Assembly: GCA_027483465.1 (NCBI GenBank)
Contig: JAIXUQ010000050.1
Location: forward strand, 29,734-93,733
Direction: 5' to 3'
DNA: 64,000 nucleotides
DNA from: Sphingomonadales bacterium
Lineage (GTDB): Bacteria; Pseudomonadota; Alphaproteobacteria; Sphingomonadales; Sphingomonadaceae
Shown: piece after piece, positions 30,447 through 38,919 of the stretch
Layout of the letters: the number at the start of each line of letters is the position of its first letter
Numbering within the stretch: position 1 is the stretch's first letter
Program-made: the position numbers and the translations under genes
The notes under the pieces: model-generated
What the model saw: only the letters and a program-made list of their open reading frames with translations
Databases searched by the model: none
Told to the model about the DNA's origin: nothing

Positions 30447-30579
30447 CAACGCGGGCCTCCAGCCAGGGGCCTTTGCGTCCGAGGATGCACGCCGGCCAGC
30501 GAGTTTTCGCCCGCCGGCGCGTTTCCGTTTGGCGGCAATGCGATCACCACTGGGCAACCAGCACAGGAGGCCTCGGCCT

Positions 30580-32070
30580 TTGTTTGACAGTCTTTCCGAG
30601 CGGCTTGGCGGCATATTCGACCGTTTGCGCGGCCGTGGCGCGCTGACCGAGATCGACGTGCGGGCCGCCATGCGCGAGGTGCGCGTGGCCCTGCTGGAAG
30701 CCGATGTGGCGCTGCCGGTGGTGAAGGATTTCATCGAGGCCGCCACCCAGCGCGCCATCGGTGCCGAGGTGATCAAATCGGTCACGCCCGGCCAGATGGT
30801 CGTCAAGATCGTCAATGATTGCCTGATCGAATTGCTGGCTGGCGGCGATGAACTGCCGCCGCTGAAGATCAATGTCACCCCGCCGGCGGTGATCATGATG
30901 GTGGGCCTGCAGGGATCGGGCAAGACGACCAGCACCGCCAAGCTGGCCGGCTGGCTGGGCACGCGGGAACGCAAGAAGGTGATGATGGCCAGCCTGGACG
31001 TGGCGCGGCCGGCCGCCCAGGAACAGTTGCGCGTGCTGGGCGAACAGACCGGCATCGCCACCCTGCCGATCATCGCCGGCCAGAGCCCGGTGCAGATCGC
31101 CGAGCGCGCCCGCCAGGCCGCCCGCCTGCAGGGTTTTGACGTGGTGCTGCTCGACACCGCCGGCCGCCTGGGCGTGGACGAGGCGCTGATGGCCGAGATG
31201 GCCGCCATCGCCGGCGCCACCAGCCCCGATGAAATCCTGCTGGTGGTTGACAGCCTGACCGGGCAGGACGCGGTGAACGTGGCCGGCGCCTTCAAGGCGC
31301 GGGTGCCGCTCACCGGGGTCATCCTCACCCGCATGGATGGCGATGCGCGCGGCGGCGCGGCGCTGTCGATGCGCCATGTCACCGGCACGCCGATCCGCTT
31401 TGCCGGCACCGGCGAGAAGCTGGACGCGCTGGAAGCCTTTGATGCCAATCGCGTGGCCGGGCGCATTCTGGGCATGGGCGACATCGTGGGCCTGGTGGAA
31501 AAGGCCGCCGCCAATTTCGAGGCCGAACAGGCCGAGAAGATGGCGGAGAAGCTGGCCAAGGGCCAGTTTGACATGGACGATCTGCGCCAACAGTTGGCCC
31601 AGATGAAGAAGATGGGCGGGCTTTCCGGCCTGGCCGCCATGATGCCCGGCATGGGCGCCGCCAAGAAGGCGATGGACAATGGCGCCATCAATCCCAAGCT
31701 GCTTGACCGGATGGAGGCGATCATCCTGTCGATGACCGCCAAGGAACGCGCCAAACCGGAAATCCTCACCGCCAAGCGCAAGATCCGCATCGCCAACGGT
31801 TCCGGCACCACCGTGCAGGATGTGAACAAGCTGCTGAAGATGCACCAGGAAATGGCCAATGCCATGAAGCGGTTGCGCAAGATGGGCGGCATCAAGGGCA
31901 TGATGAAGATGCTGTCGGGCCAAGGTGGCCTGTTGGGAGGCGGCCCTGGCCCCGAAGGTGCCGGCCCCGAGGCCGGCGGCGCCATCGACATGGGCGCGCT
32001 GGGCCGCATGTTTGGCCGCCCCGGCCTTGGCAATCTGCCGCCGGGCTTCAACAAGTTTGGCAGAAAATAA
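30580..32070 (+). CDS. ffh: Signal recognition particle protein Ffh
   Basis: SRP54 homologue that binds signal sequences and 4.5S RNA. 496 residues. I chose the TTG at 30580 (TTG TTT GAC, product MFDSLSERLGGIF) because AGGAGG sits 9 bases upstream and family alignments begin there; the open frame extends further upstream without support. N domain; G domain with GLQGSGKTTSTAKLA, DTAGRLGVDEAL and LTRMDGDARGGAA; Met-rich M domain with MKRLRKMGGIKGMMKML; Gly/Pro-rich tail. First gene of a run into rpsP. Confidence 0.97.
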   Translation: MFDSLSERLGGIFDRLRGRGALTEIDVRAAMREVRVALLEADVALPVVKDFIEAATQRAIGAEVIKSVTPGQMVVKIVNDCLIELLAGGDELPPLKINVTPPAVIMMVGLQGSGKTTSTAKLAGWLGTRERKKVMMASLDVARPAAQEQLRVLGEQTGIATLPIIAGQSPVQIAERARQAARLQGFDVVLLDTAGRLGVDEALMAEMAAIAGATSPDEILLVVDSLTGQDAVNVAGAFKARVPLTGVILTRMDGDARGGAALSMRHVTGTPIRFAGTGEKLDALEAFDANRVAGRILGMGDIVGLVEKAAANFEAEQAEKMAEKLAKGQFDMDDLRQQLAQMKKMGGLSGLAAMMPGMGAAKKAMDNGAINPKLLDRMEAIILSMTAKERAKPEILTAKRKIRIANGSGTTVQDVNKLLKMHQEMANAMKRLRKMGGIKGMMKMLSGQGGLLGGGPGPEGAGPEAGGAIDMGALGRMFGRPGLGNLPPGFNKFGRK

Positions 32071-32118
32071 CCCGAACCCCCTGAAATTCAACGCATTACT
32101 GGAAGGAAGACAAAGAAG

Positions 32119-32550
32119 ATGGCTATTGCAATTCGTCTGGCCCGCGGCGGCATGAAAAAGCGCCCGTTCTACCGCATCGTGGTCTCTGACAGCCGCTCCC
32201 CGCGTGATGGCAAGTTCCTCGAAAAGATCGGCACCTACAACCCGCTGCTGCCGCGTGACGATGCCAACCGCGTGACGCTGGACAGCGAGCGCGCCGCCTA
32301 TTGGCTGGGCGTGGGCGCCCAGCCGACCGACCGTGTCGCCCGTTTCCTGGATGCCGCCGGCCTGCGCACCCGCGCCGCCCGCAGCAACCCCAAGAAGGGC
32401 GAACCCGGCGCCAAGGCCAAGGAACGCGCCGAACTGGCCGCCCAGAAGGAAGCCGAAGCCGCTGAAGCCGCTGCGGCTGCTGCCGCCGAAGCTGCCGCTG
32501 CTGCCGAAGCCCCGGCCGCCGAGGCTGCCGAAGGCGAAACCGCCGAATAA
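32119..32550 (+). CDS. rpsP: 30S ribosomal protein S16 with long Ala/Glu tail
   Basis: 143 residues. The S16 core occupies about 1-85 ([29 protein letters not shown]... EKIGTYNP). The remaining ~55 residues are Lys/Glu then Ala/Glu-rich low complexity. Such tails occur in other alphaproteobacteria but vary in length. GGAAGGAAG precedes the ATG. It starts the rpsP-rimM-[vapBC]-trmD-rplS operon. Confidence 0.97.
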   Translation: MAIAIRLARGGMKKRPFYRIVVSDSRSPRDGKFLEKIGTYNPLLPRDDANRVTLDSERAAYWLGVGAQPTDRVARFLDAAGLRTRAARSNPKKGEPGAKAKERAELAAQKEAEAAEAAAAAAAEAAAAAEAPAAEAAEGETAE

Positions 32551-32562
32551 GGCGCCATCGGC

Positions 32563-33051
32563 ATGGCGGCGCAATCCATCGTGTTGGCCGCCATTGCCGG
32601 CGCCCATGGCATCAGGGGCGAGGTGCGGCTCAAGCTGTTCACCGATGCCCTCGACAATCTGGCCCGTCACGCCCGCTTTGAAGCGGGCGGGCGGGCCATC
32701 GTTTTGCAGGCGGTGCGGCCCGACAAGCCGGGCATGGCGATCGCCCGGATCGACGGCGTGACCGACCGCACCGCGGCCGAGGCGCTGCGCGGACTGCAGT
32801 TGAGCGTGCCACGCGACGCGCTGCCGCCGCTGGCCGAGGGCGAATATTATGTCGCTGACTATATCGGCCGGCCGGTGGTGGACGAAACCGGCGCAGCGGT
32901 CGGCACGGTCAGATCCGTGGAGAATTTCGGCGCGTCCGACATTCTCGACATCGCGCTGGCCGGCGGCGGCAGCGTGATGGTGCCGTTCGTGGCCGACGTG
33001 GTGACCGAAACCGCCACGGCGCTGATCATTGACCGGGTGTGGCTGGCCTAG
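32563..33051 (+). CDS. rimM: Ribosome maturation factor RimM
   Basis: 162 residues. Assists 16S processing and 30S head assembly by binding S19. N-terminal RimM domain (AAIAGAHGIRGEVRLKLFTD), then PRC-barrel (YYVADYIGRPVVDE... VRSVENFGASDILDI). Lies 12 bases after rpsP. Its last codons contain a good sigma-70 -35 element, and the vapBC operator begins 2 bases after the TAG stop, so the toxin-antitoxin promoter is embedded at its 3' end. Confidence 0.96.
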   Translation: MAAQSIVLAAIAGAHGIRGEVRLKLFTDALDNLARHARFEAGGRAIVLQAVRPDKPGMAIARIDGVTDRTAAEALRGLQLSVPRDALPPLAEGEYYVADYIGRPVVDETGAAVGTVRSVENFGASDILDIALAGGGSVMVPFVADVVTETATALIIDRVWLA

Positions 33052-33057
33052 TATATA
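33029..33057 (+). promoter_or_regulatory. Strong candidate sigma-70 promoter for vapBC
   Basis: TTGACC (33029-33034), a 17-base spacer and TATATA (33052-33057), inside the end of rimM and just past its stop. It overlaps the palindrome 33054-33068, the usual arrangement for an autorepressed toxin-antitoxin operon. Confidence 0.6.
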
Positions 33058-33068
33058 CGGCACGTATA
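33054..33068. promoter_or_regulatory. Palindromic operator candidate for VapB/VapBC
   Basis: TATACG-GCA-CGTATA, perfect 6-bp arms around a 3-base centre, overlapping the -10 element and ending 18 bases before the vapB ATG. VapBC complexes usually repress from such dyads. Inference from position and symmetry. Confidence 0.6.
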
Positions 33069-33086
33069 GACAGAGGCCCCGCCGCC

Positions 33087-33371
33087 ATGCCCCGCACCAA
33101 GGTCTTCAAATCCGGCAACAGCGCCGCCGTGCGCCTGCCTGCCAGCTTCGCCCCGCCGCCGGGCACGCTGGTGGAGGTGCGCGAGGAGGCCGGCCGCTGG
33201 GTGATCGAACCGGTGCCGGCCGAGGTGCCGCTGATCAATCTGGATGGCATCTGGGGCAGTTGCCCGGGCATCAAGCCCATTGCCAGCGAGGATCGGGTGT
33301 TCGACGAGCGACCATCCACCATCATGGCGCGTGAGCAGGCAGAGCGGGACAAGCGCGCGCGTGGCGAGTGA
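33087..33371 (+). CDS. vapB: Antitoxin VapB (AbrB/MazE-like)
   Basis: 94 residues. N-terminal swapped-hairpin AbrB-type DNA-binding domain (TKVFKSGNSAAVRLP), then a C-terminal part rich in charged residues ([23 protein letters not shown]) expected to wrap the toxin. The ATG of MPRTKVF is 18 bases after the candidate operator. It overlaps vapC by 11 bases. Together with vapC it splits the otherwise conserved rimM-trmD pair. Confidence 0.9.
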   Translation: MPRTKVFKSGNSAAVRLPASFAPPPGTLVEVREEAGRWVIEPVPAEVPLINLDGIWGSCPGIKPIASEDRVFDERPSTIMAREQAERDKRARGE

Positions 33372-33750
33372 GCTGCGCTATCTGCTTGATACAAATATCT
33401 GCATCTACATTCTCGATGCGGCACGACCGTCTTTGCGCGTGAAGCTCGAGCAGCAGCCAGTGGGCAGTCTTGCCACCTCGACCATCGTGCTGGCAGAGAT
33501 CCTGCGCGGCATTGATCTCGCTGACCGCAATGCCATGTCCCGGCTGAACGGCCTGTTGAACATCGTACCGGCCCTGCCCTTCGATGCCGCCGCAGCAGAA
33601 GCCTATGCCCGCCTGCCGTTCCGCCGCGGGCGATTTGACCGGCTGATCGCTGCCCATGCCCTGTCACTGGGGCTCACCATCATCACCGCCAATCTGGCCG
33701 ATTTCGCCGATGTGCCGGGCCTGAAGGCCGAAGACTGGATGCAGCCATGA
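33361..33750 (+). CDS. vapC: Toxin VapC (PIN-domain ribonuclease)
   Basis: 129 residues from GTG 33361, the start that gives the usual N-terminus ...[17 protein letters not shown] metal-binding acids are in place: Asp in LLDTN, Glu in VLAEILRG, Asp in [12 protein letters not shown] and the late TANLADF (Asn/Asp). VapC toxins commonly cut initiator tRNA or the sarcin-ricin loop; the target here is unknown. Its stop codon overlaps the trmD start (ATGA), so trmD translation may depend on vapC translation. Confidence 0.92.
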   Translation: MASELRYLLDTNICIYILDAARPSLRVKLEQQPVGSLATSTIVLAEILRGIDLADRNAMSRLNGLLNIVPALPFDAAAAEAYARLPFRRGRFDRLIAAHALSLGLTIITANLADFADVPGLKAEDWMQP

Positions 33751-34478
33751 GCTGGCGCGCCACCATCCTCTCCCTGTACCCGGCCATGTTTCCGGGGCCG
33801 CTGGGCCACAGCCTGGCCGGCCGGGCGCTGGCCGATGGCCGCTGGGCGCTCGAAGCGGTGAACATCCGCGATTTCGCCACCGACCGGCACCGCACCGTTG
33901 ACGACACGCCGGCCGGCGGCGGGCCGGGCATGGTGCTGAAGGCCGATGTGCTGGCCGCCGCCATCGATCATGTCGCCGATGGCCGCCCGGTGCTGGCAAT
34001 GACCCCGCGCGGCCGGCCGCTCAGCCAGGCGCGGGTGCGCCACCTTGCGGGCGGCCCCGGCGCCATCATCCTGTGCGGCCGGTTCGAAGGCTTTGACGAG
34101 CGGATCTTCCAGCGCCGCGCCATCGAGGAGGTGTCGATCGGCGATTATGTGCTGTCGGGCGGGGAGATGGCGGCGCTGGTGCTGATGGATGCTTGCGTCA
34201 GGCTGTTGCCCGGTGTAATGGGCGCGCCTTCAAGCGGGACCGAGGAAAGCCACGAGAGCGGCCTTCTGGAGCACCCGCATTACACCAGGCCCCCCGAATG
34301 GGAAGGCTTGGCGATCCCCGAAGTGTTGCGATCGGGGGATCATGCACGCATCGCCCGCTGGCGGCGCGCGCAGTCCGAAGCGGACACACGGCTAAGGCGG
34401 CCGGACTTGTGGGACCATCATGGGGATGGTCGGGTCCAGCCGCCCTCTGGCGCGCGACAACAGAAGCAAGAGGAATGA
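33747..34478 (+). CDS. trmD: tRNA (guanine-N1)-methyltransferase TrmD
   Basis: Makes m1G37 in tRNAs and prevents +1 frameshifting; essential in most bacteria. 243 residues with the trefoil-knot SPOUT motifs [35 protein letters not shown] and [13 protein letters not shown]. Its ATG lies within the vapC stop overlap, an unusual neighbour. Followed by rplS with one base between stop and start. Confidence 0.96.
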   Translation: MSWRATILSLYPAMFPGPLGHSLAGRALADGRWALEAVNIRDFATDRHRTVDDTPAGGGPGMVLKADVLAAAIDHVADGRPVLAMTPRGRPLSQARVRHLAGGPGAIILCGRFEGFDERIFQRRAIEEVSIGDYVLSGGEMAALVLMDACVRLLPGVMGAPSSGTEESHESGLLEHPHYTRPPEWEGLAIPEVLRSGDHARIARWRRAQSEADTRLRRPDLWDHHGDGRVQPPSGARQQKQEE

Positions 34479-34479
34479 G

Positions 34480-34851
34480 ATGAACCTCATCCAGCAAATC
34501 GAAGCAGAACATATTGCCAAGCTGACCGAAGGCCGCAAGATCCCCGAATTCCGCGCCGGTGACACGCTGCGCGTGGGCGTGAAGGTGATCGAAGGCGAGC
34601 GCACCCGCGTGCAGAATTACGAAGGCGTGTGCATCGCCCGCTCCAACAAGGGCATCGGCAGCAGCTTCACCGTCCGCAAGATCAGCTTTGGCGAAGGCGT
34701 GGAGCGCGTGTTCCCGCTTTACAGCCCCAGCATCGAGAGCATCGAAGTGGTGCGCCGCGGTGTTGTGCGCCGCGCCAAGCTCTATTATCTGCGCGGCCGC
34801 AGCGGCAAGAGCGCCCGCATCGTCGAAAAGCGCGACGCGCGGCCGGAGTAA
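34480..34851 (+). CDS. rplS: 50S ribosomal protein L19
   Basis: 123 residues from the ATG of [15 protein letters not shown], preceded by AAGAGGAATG. Conserved [31 protein letters not shown] and [22 protein letters not shown]. Last gene of the rpsP operon; a hairpin 17 bases downstream and a U-tailed terminator at 35008-35044 follow. Confidence 0.97.
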   Translation: MNLIQQIEAEHIAKLTEGRKIPEFRAGDTLRVGVKVIEGERTRVQNYEGVCIARSNKGIGSSFTVRKISFGEGVERVFPLYSPSIESIEVVRRGVVRRAKLYYLRGRSGKSARIVEKRDARPE

Positions 34852-34867
34852 CGCGCCAGCGACGGGA

Positions 34868-34889
34868 GAGCGCAAGCCTGCTTGCGCTC
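34868..34889 (+). terminator. Hairpin shortly after rplS
   Basis: GAGCGCAAG pairs with CTTGCGCTC around a 4-base loop (9-bp stem). There is no U-tract, so it may pause or protect the 3' end rather than terminate. Confidence 0.35.
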
Positions 34890-35007
34890 CCACGGGCGCC
34901 AGCGCGGCCGGCGGGGCAGCCGGCCATCAGGCTGGCTGAACCCGTTCGACGTCAGGTGCGGGCTTTGCCCGCGCCGGCTGCGGCACCCGGTGCCATTCAG
35001 ATTGCCG

Positions 35008-35044
35008 AAAGGGCGCCGGTGGCATGGCCGCTGGCGCCCTTTTT
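35008..35044 (+). terminator. Intrinsic terminator after the rpsP-rplS operon
   Basis: AAAGGGCGCC (35008-35017) pairs with GGCGCCCTTT (35033-35042), with further pairing inside the loop, followed by a T run (35040-35044). It lies 157 bases after rplS and just before ybgC, separating the ribosomal operon from the tol-pal operon. Confidence 0.75.
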
Positions 35045-35076
35045 CGTTGCACAGGTCTGCCCCCGCCCCCTATCTG

Positions 35077-35532
35077 ATGGCCATGCTCCCGCCCCCTTCC
35101 TCCGGCCTGCTTGATGGCGGTGTCCACCGCCTCGCCGCGCGGGTCTATTTCGAGGATACCGACACGGCGGGCATCATGTATCACGCCAAATATCTGCATT
35201 TCATGGAGCGCGGGCGCACCGAGTTCCTGCGGCTGGCCGGCATTGATCATGGCGCGGCCGTGCGTGCCGGCCAGGGCGCCTATGCGGTCACCGAAATGCA
35301 GATCAAGTGGCTGCGCCCGGCGCGGCTGGATGATGGGCTGATCATCGAAACCCGGCTGGTGGCGGTGCGCGCCGCCGCCTGCCGCATCGCCCAGCGCATC
35401 GCCCGCGACGATGGCACCATGCTGGCCGATGCCAGCCTCACCGCCGCCTTTCTCGATCCCGCCGGCCGGCCGCGCCGCCAGCCGGCGGCCTGGATCGCCC
35501 AGTTCAACCGGATTTTGCCGCAGGATGCCTGA
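35077..35532 (+). CDS. ybgC: Tol-Pal-associated acyl-CoA thioesterase YbgC
   Basis: 151 residues, hot-dog fold. ARVYFEDTDTAGIMYHAKYLHFMERGRTEFLR contains the YbgC/4-hydroxybenzoyl-CoA thioesterase catalytic Asp. Hydrolyses acyl-CoA at the inner membrane; its role with Tol-Pal is unclear. Start at ATG 35077 or 35083. Overlaps tolQ by TGATG, first gene of the tol-pal operon. Confidence 0.93.
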   Translation: MAMLPPPSSGLLDGGVHRLAARVYFEDTDTAGIMYHAKYLHFMERGRTEFLRLAGIDHGAAVRAGQGAYAVTEMQIKWLRPARLDDGLIIETRLVAVRAAACRIAQRIARDDGTMLADASLTAAFLDPAGRPRRQPAAWIAQFNRILPQDA

Positions 35533-36239
35533 TGGACACTGATCTTGCCTTGAAGACCGCTGCCGATCTTTCGCCGCTGGCGCTGTTTGCCCAGGCCGAT
35601 ATCGTGGTGAAGGCGGTGATGCTGGGCCTGCTGCTGGCCAGCGTGTGGAGCTGGGCGATCATCCTCGAACGCTCGCGCCGGCTGGCCCGGCTGAAGCGCG
35701 AGGCCGCCCAGTTTGAAGACTGGTTCTGGAAGGCCGAAAACCTCGACGTGCTCTATGAACCGGCCAGCAAGGCCGATCACCCGTCCGCCCGCGCCTTCAT
35801 CGCCGGCCTCCACGAATGGCGGCGCAGCCTGGCCACCCGCGGCCAGCGCATCGATCGCGACGGCCTGCGCGGCCGACTGGCCAGCGCCATCAACGTCGCC
35901 ATCGCGCGGGATATCGATGAACTGTCCGACCGGCTCAACGCGCTGGCCACCATCGGTTCGGTGGCGCCCTTTGTTGGCCTGTTTGGCACGGTGTGGGGCA
36001 TCATGCGCGCCTTCACCGGCATCGCCGCCAGCCAGAACACCACGCTGGCCGTGGTGGCGCCCGGCATTGCCGAGGCGCTGTTTGCCACCGCCATCGGCCT
36101 GTTTGCTGCCATCCCGGCGGTGATCGGGTATAACCGGCTGCTGCACGGGGTGAACCGGCTGGAGGCCCGCCTGCACGGCTTTGCCGAGGAATATCTCAAC
36201 CTCCTGTCCCGCCAGATTGACGGGCTGGAGGGCCGCTGA
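35532..36239 (+). CDS. tolQ: TolQ, proton-channel subunit of Tol-Pal
   Basis: 235 residues, ExbB/MotA family. Three membrane segments: about 28-48 (VKAVMLGLLLASVWSWAII), about 138-160 (IGSVAPFVGLFGTVWGIM) and about 170-195 (TLAVVAPGIAEALFATAIGLFAAIPAVIGYN). With TolR it harvests proton motive force to drive TolA during outer-membrane constriction. Coupled to tolR by TGATG. Confidence 0.96.
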   Translation: MDTDLALKTAADLSPLALFAQADIVVKAVMLGLLLASVWSWAIILERSRRLARLKREAAQFEDWFWKAENLDVLYEPASKADHPSARAFIAGLHEWRRSLATRGQRIDRDGLRGRLASAINVAIARDIDELSDRLNALATIGSVAPFVGLFGTVWGIMRAFTGIAASQNTTLAVVAPGIAEALFATAIGLFAAIPAVIGYNRLLHGVNRLEARLHGFAEEYLNLLSRQIDGLEGR

Positions 36240-36676
36240 TGGCGATGAAGCCCGGCATGCGCGGCGGCCGGCGCCAGCCGATGGCCGAAATCAACGTCAC
36301 GCCGCTGGTGGACGTGATGCTGGTGCTGCTGATCATCTTCATGGTGACAGCGCCGCTGCTGGTCGCCGGCGTGCCGGTGGATTTGCCCGACGCCCGCGCC
36401 AAGAGCCTGCCGCAGGACAACACGCCGATCCAGATCAGCCTCACCCAGGATGGCCAGTTGTTTGTTGACCGGCAACCGGTGAGCCCCGCCGCCCTGCCCG
36501 CCAAGCTGGCCGCGCTGCGCCAGGCCCGCAGCGACGAGGCACGCGTGTATGTGCGCGCCGATCAGCGGCTGGACTATGGCCGGGTGATGCGCATCGTTGG
36601 CGAGGTGAACAGCGCCGGTTTCCGCAAGGTGGCGCTGGTGACGGACGGGGCAGCCAGCCCCGCACCGGCACCATGA
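36239..36676 (+). CDS. tolR: TolR, Tol-Pal energiser
   Basis: 145 residues, ExbD family. MAEINVTPLVDVMLVLLIIFMV holds the membrane segment with the proton-carrying Asp; a periplasmic domain follows (DARVYVRADQRLDYGRVM). Overlaps tolA by four bases. Confidence 0.95.
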   Translation: MAMKPGMRGGRRQPMAEINVTPLVDVMLVLLIIFMVTAPLLVAGVPVDLPDARAKSLPQDNTPIQISLTQDGQLFVDRQPVSPAALPAKLAALRQARSDEARVYVRADQRLDYGRVMRIVGEVNSAGFRKVALVTDGAASPAPAP

Positions 36677-37461
36677 CCCGGCCCGAAGGCCTCAGCATCG
36701 GGGCGGCGCTGCTGGCCCATGGCGTGCTGCTCGCGGCGCTCAGCCTGGCCTGGCAGCAGCAGCGCATCCTGCTGCCCAGCCCGGATGAGGCGGTGGCGGT
36801 GGAGGTGGTGACCATCGCCGATGCGCCGCGCATCACCGAGGCGCCCAAACCCAGCATCGCCGCCGCCCCGCAGGAGGCCGCGACCGCCCCCGAACCGCCG
36901 GCGCCAGCCCCAGCGCCCGAACCGCTGCGCGCCGATGCGGTGCCGCCGCCCGAACCGGCCAAGCCCAGGCCGCAGCCGGCGGCGAAGCCCAGCGCCACGC
37001 GCGGCCCGCCCTCCCCGCTCGACACCTCCAGCCTGGCCAGCCTGATCGACCGCAGCCTGCCCAAGGCCCCGAAGCGGACGCTCGACACCTCGGCGCTGGC
37101 CCGCGAGATCAACGCCGCCGCGCCAGCCAAGGCCACCATCGATCCGCGCGCCGCCGCCACGCTGGCGCAATCGATCCGCGCCCAGGTGGCACCCTGCTGG
37201 AACCCGCCAGTGGGCGGCCGTGACGTGCGCCGCATGACGGTGATGGTGCGGGTGAATTATGGCCGCGATGGCCGGGTGATCGGCCTGCCCCAGGCCGGCA
37301 CCCCCACCGGCACCACGGCGGCCAACGCCGATTATGCCCGCGCCTTTGCCGAAACCGCCCGCCGCGCCGTGCTGCGCTGCCAGCCGCTGAAGCTGCCGGC
37401 CGACCTGTATGAGCTGTGGCAATCGGTGGAGATCAATTTCGATCCCGAGGAAATGACCTGA
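36673..37461 (+). CDS. tolA: TolA-like periplasm-spanning protein
   Basis: 262 residues. N-terminal anchor (SIGAALLAHGVLLAALSLAW), a Pro/Ala/Glu-rich middle (about 55-115) and a C-terminal domain with two Cys (VAPCWNPP and AVLRCQPL) and MTVMVRVNYGRDGRV, as in TolA C-domains. The stalk is Pro-rich rather than the long Ala/Lys helix of E. coli TolA, and is shorter. Identified partly by position between tolR and tolB. Confidence 0.88.
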   Translation: MTRPEGLSIGAALLAHGVLLAALSLAWQQQRILLPSPDEAVAVEVVTIADAPRITEAPKPSIAAAPQEAATAPEPPAPAPAPEPLRADAVPPPEPAKPRPQPAAKPSATRGPPSPLDTSSLASLIDRSLPKAPKRTLDTSALAREINAAAPAKATIDPRAAATLAQSIRAQVAPCWNPPVGGRDVRRMTVMVRVNYGRDGRVIGLPQAGTPTGTTAANADYARAFAETARRAVLRCQPLKLPADLYELWQSVEINFDPEEMT

Positions 37462-37523
37462 GCCGGCGCGCCCGGCCCGGCATTTATCTCCCGTTCAGGC
37501 CCGCCTGCTGATAAGCTGCGGCC

Positions 37524-38861
37524 ATGCGCCTGATTCCGTTCACGCTTGCCCTGTTGCTGCTGCCCCTGTTGCTGCTGCCAGTGGCCGCGCCCGCGCAAAC
37601 GCCGCTCAGGGTGGACATCAATGCCGGCCTGATGCAGCCGATGCCGATTGCGGTGCCGGCCTTTGCGCCGGGCAATGGCGGCAACACCGAAGCCGGCACC
37701 ACCACCGCCATCGGCCAGCGCGCCGCGCAGGTGATCGCCAATGATCTGAAAAGCTCCGGCCTGTTCAAGCCGATCGATCCGGCCGCCTTCACCACCGTGG
37801 TGGGGCTGGATGATGTGGTGAAGCCGGATTTCCCGGCCTGGCGCACGGTGGCGGCGCAGGCGCTGGTGACGGGCACGATCACCGCCAATCCCGATGGCGG
37901 CATCACGCTCGCCTGCTATGCCTATGACGTGTTTGCCGGCAGCGAGATTGCCCGCAACGGCTTTGTCACCACTGCGGCCGGCTGGCGGCGGGCGGCGCAC
38001 AAATGCGCCGATCTCGTCTATGCCCGCCTCACCGGGGAGGCCGGCTATTTCGACAGCCGCATTGTTTATGTGAGCGAAACCGGCCCGCGCACCCGGCGGA
38101 TCAAGCGGCTGGCGATCATGGATCAGGATGGCGCCGGCCACCGTTTCCTCACCTCGGGGCAGAATCTGGTGCTCACGCCGCGCTTTGCGCCGGGGCAGCA
38201 GACGATCACCTACATGAGCTTTGAAAACAACCGGCCGCGCGTCTGGCTCTACACGCTGGGCAGCGGCCGGCAGGAGGCGGTTGGCCAGTTCAGCGCGATG
38301 ACCTTTGCGCCGCGCTTCTCACCCGATGGCCAGAATCTGGTCTTCTCGATGTCGCTGGGCGGCAATGCCGATATCTACCGCTTCAACCTCGCCACCCGGC
38401 AGACGACGCGGCTCACCACCGGCGCCGGCATCGACACAGCGCCCAGCTACAGCCCGGATGGCAGCCAGATCGTGTTTGAAAGCGATCGCGGCGGCAGCCA
38501 GCAAGTCTATGTGATGAACGCCGATGGCTCCAACCAACGCCGCATCAGCTATGGCGAGGGCCGCTCGGCCAGCCCGGTGTGGAGCCCGCGCGGCGATTAT
38601 ATCGCCTTCACCCGCATCGGCGGCGGCCTGTTCGGCATCGGCGTGATGCGCCCGGATGGCAGCGGCGAACGGCTGCTCACCAACGGCTATCAGGATGAAA
38701 GCCCGACCTGGTCCCCCAATGGCCGGGTGATATTGTTTGCCCGCAGCGACCGGAACGGCCGTTCGGCGCTGTGGTCGGTGGATATCTCCGGCCTGAACGA
38801 ACAGCGGCTGGCGACGCCGCTCGATGCCTCTGATCCGGCGTGGTCCCCGCTCTTGCCCTGA
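37524..38861 (+). CDS. tolB: TolB, periplasmic Tol-Pal component
   Basis: 445 residues. Signal peptide (hydrophobic Leu/Pro run ending VAAPAQT), N-terminal TolB domain (QRAAQVIANDLKSSGLF), then a beta-propeller of PD40-type repeats: FAPGQQTITYMSFE, FSPDGQNLVFSMS, YSPDGSQIVFESDRGGSQQVYVMNADGS, WSPRGDYIAF and WSPNGRVILFARS. Binds Pal and TolA. Starts 62 bases after tolA. Confidence 0.96.
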   Translation: MRLIPFTLALLLLPLLLLPVAAPAQTPLRVDINAGLMQPMPIAVPAFAPGNGGNTEAGTTTAIGQRAAQVIANDLKSSGLFKPIDPAAFTTVVGLDDVVKPDFPAWRTVAAQALVTGTITANPDGGITLACYAYDVFAGSEIARNGFVTTAAGWRRAAHKCADLVYARLTGEAGYFDSRIVYVSETGPRTRRIKRLAIMDQDGAGHRFLTSGQNLVLTPRFAPGQQTITYMSFENNRPRVWLYTLGSGRQEAVGQFSAMTFAPRFSPDGQNLVFSMSLGGNADIYRFNLATRQTTRLTTGAGIDTAPSYSPDGSQIVFESDRGGSQQVYVMNADGSNQRRISYGEGRSASPVWSPRGDYIAFTRIGGGLFGIGVMRPDGSGERLLTNGYQDESPTWSPNGRVILFARSDRNGRSALWSVDISGLNEQRLATPLDASDPAWSPLLP

Positions 38862-38867
38862 CATTGC

Positions 38868-38896
38868 TTGCAATCCTTGCCCCGAATCGGAATAGT
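38868..38896 (+). promoter_or_regulatory. Possible promoter for pal
   Basis: TTGCAA (38868-38873), 17-base spacer, AATAGT (38891-38896), 24 bases before the pal ATG. A weak -10 match. Would allow extra Pal synthesis over the rest of the operon. Confidence 0.28.
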
Positions 38897-38919
38897 CCCC
38901 CCGCGAAAGGAGCCGCTTC

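Noticed and set aside
30418..30579. 54 extra N-terminal codons on Ffh
   Set aside because: Sequence is Pro/Arg-rich and unlike Ffh; AGGAGG followed by TTG at 30580 gives the conserved N-terminus.
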